Source: Aquiluna sp. (GTDB lineage: Bacteria > Actinomycetota > Actinomycetes > Actinomycetales > Microbacteriaceae). From it: DNA of 10,896 bases. This document shows, one piece after another, positions 1 to 5,757 of this stretch. The stretch is from contig JALQVB010000032.1 of the NCBI GenBank assembly GCA_023260495.1, positions 1 to 10,896 on the forward strand, read 5' to 3'. Position numbers and translations under genes: made by a program. Within the stretch, counting starts at the first letter, position 1, and each line of letters begins with the position of its first letter. Under the pieces are notes generated by a model. That model was not told the DNA's origin. It did not search any database and saw only the letters and a list, made by a program, of their open reading frames with translations.

Positions 1-852
1 AATGCCAACACCCTGATTGTGGATTCCGCCGAGAACTTCGGCCTATCGCAGTTGCATCAGATTCGCGGCCGAGTGGGAAGGAGCAAGGAGCGTGCCTACG
101 CCTACTTCTTCTACAACCCTGGCAAGCCGCTGACGGAGACGGCCCACGACCGGCTAGCCACTATCGCAACCCACAACGAACTTGGCGCAGGTATGCAGGT
201 TGCCATGAAGGACTTGGAGATTCGCGGTGCGGGAAACCTGCTTGGTGGTGAGCAGTCTGGGCACATCGCCGGTGTCGGTTTCGATCTCTACCTGCGCATG
301 ATCGCCGAAGCAGTCAGCGAGTTTAGGGGCGAGGAGATATCCTCGCCTGCTGAGCTAAAGCTGGAGCTTCCGGTGGATGCGCGCATACCGGTGGAGTATG
401 TCGATTCCGAGCGCCTTCGGCTCGAGGCCTATCACAAGCTATCGGCGGAGTCGTCGGCCAAGGGAACCGAGGCTAACCTGCAGGCTATCTACGAGGAGCT
501 TGCCGATCGCTACGGCAAGCCTCCGCAGTCAGTGGTTAATCTTTTCGCCATCACGCGGCTTCGCCAGCGGGCAAATCGACTGGGTCTCACCGACGTGAAC
601 CTGCTTGGCATGCAGGCGAGAGTGTCACCGGTTGAACTGACCGATGCTCAGCTCGTGGAGCTGAGCCACTCGCTCAGCGGTGTTCGATATTTGAAGACTG
701 CGAAGTTGCTTACTTTGAATATTCCGAAAGCCGAGGATGGCGAAGCAATTCACGACGAACAGGTGATTAACTGGGTGGCAGAGCTATTTGAGAAACTCGA
801 GGTGTTCGGTGCAGAAGCTAATAAGTCTGATTCAAACGGCCCATCAACTTAG
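1..852 (+). CDS. mfd: Transcription-repair coupling factor Mfd, C-terminal part (5' end outside window)
   Basis: The reading frame is open from the first base, so this is the last 283 codons of a protein that is usually about 1,150-1,200 residues. Mfd is a cytoplasmic DNA translocase that removes RNA polymerase stalled at DNA lesions and recruits UvrA for excision repair. The visible part begins in the second RecA-like lobe. Helicase motif VI reads QIRGRVGR at window codons 20-27, followed by the family's IRGAGNLLGGEQSGHIAGVGFDLY stretch around codons 75-97. The C-terminal TRCF domain lies at about codons 124-221 (PVDARIPVEYV, then ERLRLEAYHKL). Its stop codon lies inside the start region of mazG: the two genes overlap by about 44 bases, which suggests co-transcription. 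I see no lesion in the visible part. The identification is firm; the start lies upstream of the window. Confidence 0.96.
   Translation, partial: NANTLIVDSAENFGLSQLHQIRGRVGRSKERAYAYFFYNPGKPLTETAHDRLATIATHNELGAGMQVAMKDLEIRGAGNLLGGEQSGHIAGVGFDLYLRMIAEAVSEFRGEEISSPAELKLELPVDARIPVEYVDSERLRLEAYHKLSAESSAKGTEANLQAIYEELADRYGKPPQSVVNLFAITRLRQRANRLGLTDVNLLGMQARVSPVELTDAQLVELSHSLSGVRYLKTAKLLTLNIPKAEDGEAIHDEQVINWVAELFEKLEVFGAEANKSDSNGPST
799..802 (+). promoter_or_regulatory. Shine-Dalgarno sequence for mazG, inside mfd
   Basis: GAGG lies six bases before GTG 809. It sits inside the 3' end of mfd and favours GTG 809 over the TTG at 788, which has no purine-rich stretch at a suitable distance. Confidence 0.5.
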
Positions 853-1504
853 AGCCCCAGGTGGTTGCCCTTGGGATGCGGAACAGACGCACGAGAGCCT
901 GGTGCAATATCTCCTAGAAGAAACCTACGAGCTGATCGAAGCCCTCGAATCGGGAGATAGAAACGAGGTCCTTGAAGAGCTGGGCGATGTTCTCTATCAA
1001 GTCATCTTTCACTCCGATTTGGCCAGCGAGGGAACCTTAGGCGAACCCTTTGACCTGGAGGATGTAGCCGAGTTTATGGAGCAGAAAATGCGCTCGCGTC
1101 ATCCGCATGTTTTCGGCACCGATGAGGAGCAACAAAAATACGCCGCCAATAACGGCGATGATGTGATGCAAAACTGGGACGCTCACAAGAAGCGCGAAAA
1201 GCCAGGTCGCACTTCAATTCTGGATGGTGTGCCGCAGGCGATGCCCGCTTTGGCCCTGGCCAGCAAAGTTATGGGCAAGGCCGAGAAAGCAAATATCTTG
1301 GAGCCACTCGAAGAACCTGTAGTGCCAATGGAATCAGAGGCCGATCTAGGCAAGCTGTTGCTCGCGATAGTTGCAAGCGCCAGAAGCGTTGGACTAGATC
1401 CCGAGCGCGCCTTGCGTGAGGCAACCCGCGAGCTTCAGGTGGAAATTCGGGCGAGTGAGCTCTCCGAGGAGACTGATGCTGGAGTCATCGGGTTTGCCGA
1501 CTAG
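809..1504 (+). CDS. mazG: Nucleoside triphosphate pyrophosphohydrolase MazG
   Basis: MazG hydrolyses (d)NTPs to NMP and pyrophosphate, cleaning the nucleotide pool; in E. coli it also affects ppGpp-linked survival. The frame is open from a TTG at 788, but I choose GTG 809 (231 residues). It has a GAGG six bases upstream, and translation from it gives the normal start just before the family motif LRAPGGCPWDAEQTHESL. The Mg-binding EExxE...ExxD signature is intact: E37, E38 and E41, then E57 and D60. GRTSILDGVPQAMPALALA (133-151) is the usual linker to the second half. In that second half the equivalent metal motif is eroded: where EELGDLLF would be expected, ADLGKLLL is found (179-186). Only the first domain therefore looks catalytic. 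The gene overlaps mfd upstream, and its stop shares the CTAG at 1501-1504 with the convergent TetR gene. Confidence 0.93.
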   Translation: MQKLISLIQTAHQLRAPGGCPWDAEQTHESLVQYLLEETYELIEALESGDRNEVLEELGDVLYQVIFHSDLASEGTLGEPFDLEDVAEFMEQKMRSRHPHVFGTDEEQQKYAANNGDDVMQNWDAHKKREKPGRTSILDGVPQAMPALALASKVMGKAEKANILEPLEEPVVPMESEADLGKLLLAIVASARSVGLDPERALREATRELQVEIRASELSEETDAGVIGFAD

Positions 1505-2112
1505 CCTCGGCTAAAAATTTTTTCGAACTCTTCAAAGCCATCGTCTAGAACCTGCGACGGAGTTCGATCATCTTCGTTCTCCGCCCACCACATCAGGATC
1601 GCCATCGAAACCGAGATGAGCGCGGAGGAAACCATGCGCGGGCGCATTGGACTGCCAGGCAGCTTTGCCAGTGCGCGCTCGATTACACCCCGGGCCTCTT
1701 CGAGCTGACCGTGACCCCAGCCATAGATTTCTGGTGACGAGGCGATTAGCTTGAGTCGCAGCCGAACAGTCTCCAAAGAGTCATCAAGCAGATGCATTGC
1801 CTCCACCCAGGAGGTGTGCAACAGCTTTATTGGATCCGTCTCGGGGCTTTCTGAGAGCCTGCGCTCCAGCTCAACATTGAATTCATGCATGCCACCCCAA
1901 ACCACCGCTGCCTTCGATGGAAAAATGCGGAAGAGGTTGGAGCGCGAAATATCAGATGCCCGGGCCACATCGTCCATGGTGACTCGGTCGATGCCATGCT
2001 CGGTGAAAAGCCTCAAAGCAGAGAGTCCAACGGCATTGGGGTCCGTGGTCACGGGTCGTCCACGCCGGGGCTTCTGTGAAGCTTCGGCGCTCTGGTTGAC
2101 TGGCATCAACAT
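1501..2112 (-). CDS. TetR-family transcriptional regulator
   Basis: A 203-residue protein with the usual TetR size and layout. A basic N-terminal tail (KPRRGRP, 14-20) is followed by a DNA-binding helix-turn-helix domain at about 25-72, with VTMDDVARASDISRSNLFRIF as the core and FPSKAAVVWG closing it. The C-terminal helical half is a ligand-binding/dimerisation domain whose ligand cannot be read from sequence. ATG 2112 is preceded on its strand by AAGGGGG, five bases away, so this start is preferred to the second ATG (2106). The gene points away from hisS and converges with mazG. A GCAAC-AGGCA-GTTGC inverted repeat (2149-2163) lies about 37 bases upstream and could be its own operator. The FPSK-VVWG end of the HTH resembles regulators with acyl-CoA-like ligand domains, but I cannot assign a ligand or target. 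Family call firm, role unknown. Confidence 0.92.
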   Translation of the reverse strand: MLMPVNQSAEASQKPRRGRPVTTDPNAVGLSALRLFTEHGIDRVTMDDVARASDISRSNLFRIFPSKAAVVWGGMHEFNVELERRLSESPETDPIKLLHTSWVEAMHLLDDSLETVRLRLKLIASSPEIYGWGHGQLEEARGVIERALAKLPGSPMRPRMVSSALISVSMAILMWWAENEDDRTPSQVLDDGFEEFEKIFSRG

Positions 2113-2148
2113 ACTAACCCCCTTATGGGACGAGGTCTAACAATAGTA

Positions 2149-2163
2149 GCAACAGGCAGTTGC
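2149..2163. promoter_or_regulatory. Candidate TetR operator (perfect 5-5-5 inverted repeat)
   Basis: GCAAC (2149-2153), spacer AGGCA, GTTGC (2159-2163) form a perfect dyad in the gap between the divergent TetR gene and hisS. A TANNNT hexamer (TACTAT on the minus strand, 2148-2143) directly abuts it and could be the -10 of the TetR gene. That would place the repeat where a bound repressor blocks polymerase. The length suits a TetR dimer, but a 5-bp arm can arise by chance, so this is an inference from position and symmetry. Confidence 0.35.
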
Positions 2164-2198
2164 AGTGGTTTATTTCCCGGTTGTGCCAAACTTGTCAG

Positions 2199-3371
2199 GT
2201 GCCAGTGACTCCACCGCGCGGAATGCGCGACTTGCTCCCAGCCGAAAAAGAGGCTCGGGAATCGGTGCTTTCCGCCATTCGGGCCACCTACCAGGCCCGG
2301 GGTTTTCAGGAAATTGAGACGCCTGCCCTTGAGGAGTTGGCCCGGCTCACATCCGGCCAGGGCGGCGACAACGAGAAGTTGGTCTTCAAGGTGCAAAAGC
2401 GCGGTGAAGATTTTGAGCGGGCTTTAGAAGCAGGCGAGGAACTGGCCGACCTCGGCCTGCGCTTTGACCTCACGGTTCCACTTACCCGCTACTTCGCCAG
2501 CAATAACGCGAAACTGCCAAGGGTACTGAAGGCAATACAGATTGGCCCAGTCTGGCGAGCCGAGCGGCCGCAGAAGGGTCGCTACCGACAATTCTTACAG
2601 TGCGATATCGACATCATCGGCGACAGCACCGAGCTAGCCGAGCTGGAGCTGATCTCCGCCTCTCTGGCCGCGCTGGATGCCATCGGCCTGTCAGGCGCAA
2701 CTATTCGAATCAATGACCGACGGCTGCTCACCAGCACAATGGCAGAGTTGGGCCTACAGGACCACCTGGATAAGGCGCTCATTGCAATCGACAAGCTGGA
2801 CAAGATCGGTGTCGATGGCGTGGTTGCCGAGCTAACAGAGCTGGTTGGCCAGCAGGCTTCGCATGCAGCTAGGGGTTGGCTGGAAGCAGCACCGTCTGCC
2901 GCGATGCCAGAGATATTGGCTTGGACAGCGCAGCTTGGGCTGCTCGCCCAGCGCTTACGCTTCGATCCGACCCTGGTTCGTGGAATGGGCTACTACACCG
3001 GAGCTATTTTTGAAATTGAACACCCAGAGGTCGCCTATTCAATCGGTGGCGGCGGACGCTATGACGAGATGGTTGGTCGATGGGCCGGCACCGACACTCC
3101 CGCCGTTGGTATTTCCCTTGGCATAGAGCGCATCCTCGATCTCATCCCAGCATCGTCCGCTACAGACAACTCTCTGGTTCTGCTCGTGCGTGACGATGCC
3201 TCCGGGGCTCTAAGGTCGCAGGCAGAACTGATTGCCCAGGGTTGGCGGGTGCGACTGGAGCGACAAGCCAAGAACACCAAGGCCCAACTTGCCGAGCTTG
3301 CGGCTGCTGGATTCAGCCACTTTGCCTTCTTTCAAGAAGGCAGCCAGCTTGACATCAAGCCGCTTAGCTAA
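2199..3371 (+). CDS. hisS: Histidyl-tRNA synthetase
   Basis: Charges tRNA-His with histidine in the cytoplasm. With GTG 2199 as start the protein has 390 residues. It begins at the conserved TPPRGMRDLLPAEK block. Class II motif 2 is RAERPQKGRYRQ (about 120-131), the histidine-binding motif is LVRGMGYYTG (about 259-268), GGGGRYD is at 284-290 and motif 3 is GISLGIERI (304-312). The anticodon-binding domain after motif 3 is compact (about 78 residues against roughly 100 in E. coli), ending in DIKPLS. The RGMGYYTG variant replaces the more common RGLDYYTG. The start is uncertain: the frame stays open back to TTG 2160, and GTG 2205 has a weak CAGG before it. GTG 2199 has CAAACT six bases upstream, a -10-like hexamer that would fit a leaderless mRNA. 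The gene is divergent from the TetR gene and 75 bases from eno. Three TTA leucine codons are present (2424, 2595, 2955). Confidence 0.95.
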   Translation: MPVTPPRGMRDLLPAEKEARESVLSAIRATYQARGFQEIETPALEELARLTSGQGGDNEKLVFKVQKRGEDFERALEAGEELADLGLRFDLTVPLTRYFASNNAKLPRVLKAIQIGPVWRAERPQKGRYRQFLQCDIDIIGDSTELAELELISASLAALDAIGLSGATIRINDRRLLTSTMAELGLQDHLDKALIAIDKLDKIGVDGVVAELTELVGQQASHAARGWLEAAPSAAMPEILAWTAQLGLLAQRLRFDPTLVRGMGYYTGAIFEIEHPEVAYSIGGGGRYDEMVGRWAGTDTPAVGISLGIERILDLIPASSATDNSLVLLVRDDASGALRSQAELIAQGWRVRLERQAKNTKAQLAELAAAGFSHFAFFQEGSQLDIKPLS

Positions 3372-3380
3372 CGCTAAACT
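3349..3380 (+). promoter_or_regulatory. Possible eno promoter (-35 TTGACA, -10 TAAACT)
   Basis: A consensus TTGACA (3349-3354) at the end of hisS is followed by TAAACT (3375-3380), which fits the TANNNT -10 consensus. The spacer is 20 bases, longer than the usual 16-19, so the pairing is uncertain; the -10 may work alone. The -10 lies within a small dyad CGCTA-AAC-TAGCG (3372-3384) that has no T-tract and so is not a terminator for hisS. Transcription from here would give eno a leader of about 60 bases. Confidence 0.35.
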
Positions 3381-3446
3381 AGCGCCGAAGCCGAAGACGT
3401 TTTCACAGTCCTTATTTATGCATCCAAAAATCTTTAGGAGAAGGCA

Positions 3447-4730
3447 TTGTCTATCATCACCGCAGTAGGCGCCCGCGAAATTCTTGATTCCCGAGGAAAC
3501 CCAACCGTTGAGGTTGAGGTTTTGCTCGATGACGACTCGTTCGGTCGCGCAGCTGTTCCTTCGGGCGCTTCGACTGGTGCTTTTGAAGCTCATGAGTCTC
3601 GTGATGGCGACAAGGGGCGATACCTCGGCAAGGGAGTGCAGAACGCCGTGAAAGCCGTTGTCGAGACCATCGACGAGGCACTGGTTGACTTCGACGCAAC
3701 CGACCAGCGACTGGTCGATGCTGCACTTATTGCCGTTGACGGAACAGACAACAAGAAGAACCTCGGCGCAAACGCAATCTTGGGTGTCTCGCTTGCCACT
3801 GCTCGCGCAGCCGCCGATTCAACCGGCCTTCCGCTTTACCGCTACCTGGGCGGCTCCAACGCTTTTGTGCTGCCTGTGCCGCTCATGAACATCATCAACG
3901 GTGGTGCTCACGCTGACAACGGTGTTGACATCCAGGAATTCATGATTGTTCCTCACGGCGCTGAGACTTTCTCCGAGGCGCTGCGCTGGGGTGCTGAGGT
4001 CTACCACCACCTAAAGAAGTTGCTGGGCGAGAAGAGCCTTGCAACTGGCCTAGGTGACGAGGGAGGCTTTGCCCCAGACCTACCTAACAACCGAGCAGCG
4101 CTTGACTTGATTGCCGAGGCCATTGGTCTAGCCGGCTTCAAGCTGGGGGAGGACATCGCGTTGGCTTTGGATGTGGCTTCGACTGAGTTTTTTGACGAGG
4201 CCACTGGCACCTATGACTTCGAGGGCTCCAAGCGCTCCGCAGACGATATGATCGCCTACTACGCAGAGCTGCTTGCCGCCTACCCACTGGTTTCCATTGA
4301 GGACCCACTGGCCGAGGACGACTGGGCAGGTTGGACCAAGATCACCGCAGAGCTTGGCAGCAAGGTTCAGCTGGTTGGTGACGACCTGTATGTAACCAAC
4401 CCGGCTCGCCTGCAGCGCGGAATCGACGAGGCTGCTGGAAATGCAATCCTGGTCAAGGTGAATCAAATCGGAACTCTGACCGAAACTATGGACGCCGTGT
4501 CCCTGGCCCAGCGCCACGGTATGAAGGCAATCATTTCTCACCGCAGTGGTGAGACTGAGGACACCTTCATCGCCGACCTGGCTGTTGCTACCAACGCTGG
4601 CCAGATCAAGACCGGTGCCCCAGCTAGAAGCGAGCGCGTAGCTAAGTACAACCAGCTACTGCGCATCGAGGAGGAGCTTGCCGACGCCGCACAGTACGCC
4701 GGCCGCAGCGCTTTCCCTCGTTTCAGCTAG
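3447..4730 (+). CDS. eno: Enolase (phosphopyruvate hydratase)
   Basis: Interconverts 2-phosphoglycerate and phosphoenolpyruvate in glycolysis; cytoplasmic, Mg-dependent. At 427 residues it is full length. Start TTG 3447 has AGGAG six bases upstream and gives the conserved N-terminus MSIITAVGAREILDSRGNPT. Active-site residues are all present: the acid E205 in GDEGGFAP, base K337 in ILVKVNQIG, metal ligands D242 (ALDVA), E285 (SIEDP) and D312 (GDDL), plus H365 and K388 in SHRSGETED and IKTGAP. The loop SGASTGAFEAHE (39-50) is intact. It is free of TTA leucine codons, unlike hisS next to it, as expected of a highly expressed gene. Followed after 45 bases by the FtsB-like gene, the arrangement typical of actinobacteria. 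No terminator is visible in that gap. Confidence 0.98.
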   Translation: MSIITAVGAREILDSRGNPTVEVEVLLDDDSFGRAAVPSGASTGAFEAHESRDGDKGRYLGKGVQNAVKAVVETIDEALVDFDATDQRLVDAALIAVDGTDNKKNLGANAILGVSLATARAAADSTGLPLYRYLGGSNAFVLPVPLMNIINGGAHADNGVDIQEFMIVPHGAETFSEALRWGAEVYHHLKKLLGEKSLATGLGDEGGFAPDLPNNRAALDLIAEAIGLAGFKLGEDIALALDVASTEFFDEATGTYDFEGSKRSADDMIAYYAELLAAYPLVSIEDPLAEDDWAGWTKITAELGSKVQLVGDDLYVTNPARLQRGIDEAAGNAILVKVNQIGTLTETMDAVSLAQRHGMKAIISHRSGETEDTFIADLAVATNAGQIKTGAPARSERVAKYNQLLRIEEELADAAQYAGRSAFPRFS

Positions 4731-4760
4731 GCAATGGCGGAATTTAGGCCAAGTCGCTTT

Positions 4761-4766
4761 TAGACT
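4761..4766 (+). promoter_or_regulatory. -10 element for a leaderless or near-leaderless FtsB-like mRNA
   Basis: TAGACT lies nine bases before the ATG at 4776. Initiation six or seven bases after it would put the mRNA start within a few bases of the ATG, and no Shine-Dalgarno sequence lies between. This suggests leaderless translation, common in actinobacteria. I do not see a clear -35. The same hexamer occurs before ilvA (9961-9966). Confidence 0.5.
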
Positions 4767-4775
4767 CGGTCTGTC

Positions 4776-5288
4776 ATGAGCCAGCCAAGACTAAAGGAAC
4801 CGAAGGTTCCAGTTGCCCTAACCCAGGGCAAGTTGATGCTGCGCATGCTCAAGCTCAACAGCAGCTGGGTGAGCCTTATCTTGGTCATTGTGCTCGGCAC
4901 ATTCATCGTCTCGCCCGACGTTGAAGCATTTCTGAATCAGCGCCGAGAAATTGCCGAGATGGAACTGAGCATTCAACAGGCCGAAGACGCCGTTGCAGAG
5001 ATGCAGGCTGAGCGTGACAGATGGCAGGACCCGGTTTACATCCGCGCCCAGGCAAGAGACCGGCTTTACTATGTGTTGCCCGGCGAGGTCTCCTATCTAG
5101 TGATGGATGCCGAAGGCATGGATTTCTCTGACCAGAGTGGCACGGTGGGTGCATCGTTGGCAGAGCAGCGAAATGCCGACGAGATCAGCGCCGAGATTGC
5201 AGCGGCCTCAGAGAACTGGGTTGACTCTATCCTCGAGAGCTTTCTGAGGGCTGCAGTTGAGACCCCTGAGGTGTCCGATGGTGAGTGA
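4776..5288 (+). CDS. Septum formation initiator, FtsB/DivIC family
   Basis: A 170-residue single-pass membrane protein of the divisome. FtsB/DivIC proteins pair with FtsL and FtsQ/DivIB and help to activate septal cell-wall synthesis. The sequence shows a basic cytoplasmic tail, one membrane helix at about 31-47 (WVSLILVIVLGTFIV), and an extracytoplasmic coiled coil at about 52-82. The family hallmark WQDPVYIRAQARDRLYYVLPGE follows at 83-104. Beyond it is an acidic, low-complexity tail of about 60 residues, with a possible amphipathic helix (ENWVDSILESFLRAAVE) near the end; such a tail is absent from short proteobacterial FtsB. ATG 4776 has no ribosome binding site but has a -10 just upstream. 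Its position between eno and the DUF501 gene is the expected actinobacterial one. Its last 11 bases overlap the DUF501 gene. Confidence 0.9.
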   Translation: MSQPRLKEPKVPVALTQGKLMLRMLKLNSSWVSLILVIVLGTFIVSPDVEAFLNQRREIAEMELSIQQAEDAVAEMQAERDRWQDPVYIRAQARDRLYYVLPGEVSYLVMDAEGMDFSDQSGTVGASLAEQRNADEISAEIAAASENWVDSILESFLRAAVETPEVSDGE

Positions 5289-5757
5289 AGTTGATGTCGC
5301 CGAGGTTTCCAGGCAGCTGGGAAGGCAAGCCCGCGGAATCGTTGAGATCGCAGTCAGGTGCGTTTGCTCAAGACCCCTGGTTGTAAAAACCGAACCACGT
5401 CTGGACGACGGAACTCCGTTCCCAACCATGTTTTACCTCACCCAGCCAGCTGCCACGGCAGCGGTGTCGACCCTAGAGGCAACCGGTCTAATGACTAGGT
5501 TGCAAGAGCTACTGGTCGAAGATTCAGATTTGAGGGCTGCATATTCTGCAGCACACCAGTCTTATCTTGCAGAGCGGGCAGAGCTGGGCGATGTTCCAGA
5601 AATCGCAGGGATCTCTGCGGGAGGCATGCCCGAGCGAGTCAAGTGCTTGCACGCCCTGGTTGGACATTCGCTGGTGAAGGGGCCTGGGGTAAATCCAATT
5701 GGAGACATGGCTCTTGCCGAGCTGCCCTGGCTAGGAACCCAATGCCGTTGCCAGTAG
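5278..5757 (+). CDS. DUF501 family protein
   Basis: A 159-residue soluble protein of unknown function, almost always found after the FtsB-like gene in actinobacteria. ATG 5278 is chosen because GAGG lies six bases upstream and gives the family N-terminus. The frame is open further to 5257, and GTG 5281 is also possible. Recognisable blocks are RPLVVKTEPRLDDGTPFPT (32-50), YLTQP, a central AHQSYLAER (92-100) and the C-terminal ERVKCLHALVGHSLVKGPG followed by VNPIGDMALAELP. Several Cys and His residues (C28, C30, H93, C123, H125, H130) sit in these blocks and might form a metal site, but that is my inference. It overlaps the upstream gene by 11 bases and the downstream protease gene by 16, so translation is probably coupled. 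In mycobacteria the next gene is an exopolyphosphatase (ppx); here it is a protease. Confidence 0.88.
   Translation: MVSEVDVAEVSRQLGRQARGIVEIAVRCVCSRPLVVKTEPRLDDGTPFPTMFYLTQPAATAAVSTLEATGLMTRLQELLVEDSDLRAAYSAAHQSYLAERAELGDVPEIAGISAGGMPERVKCLHALVGHSLVKGPGVNPIGDMALAELPWLGTQCRCQ

Noticed and set aside
1501..2112. Mycofactocin-type TetR regulator
   Set aside because: The end of the HTH domain is reminiscent of that group, but no mycofactocin biosynthesis gene is present.
3372..3384. CGCTA-AAC-TAGCG as a terminator for hisS
   Set aside because: Five-pair stem, three-base loop and no T-tract; more likely part of the eno promoter region or chance.
3210..3593. A 127-codon minus-strand frame across the hisS-eno junction
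   Set aside because: It overlaps two clear genes and the eno leader, and the product is low in recognisable structure; taken as a shadow frame.
4128..4541. A 137-codon open frame on the minus strand inside eno
   Set aside because: It lies wholly opposite a fully conserved enolase, has no ribosome binding site, and its translation shows no recognisable domain.
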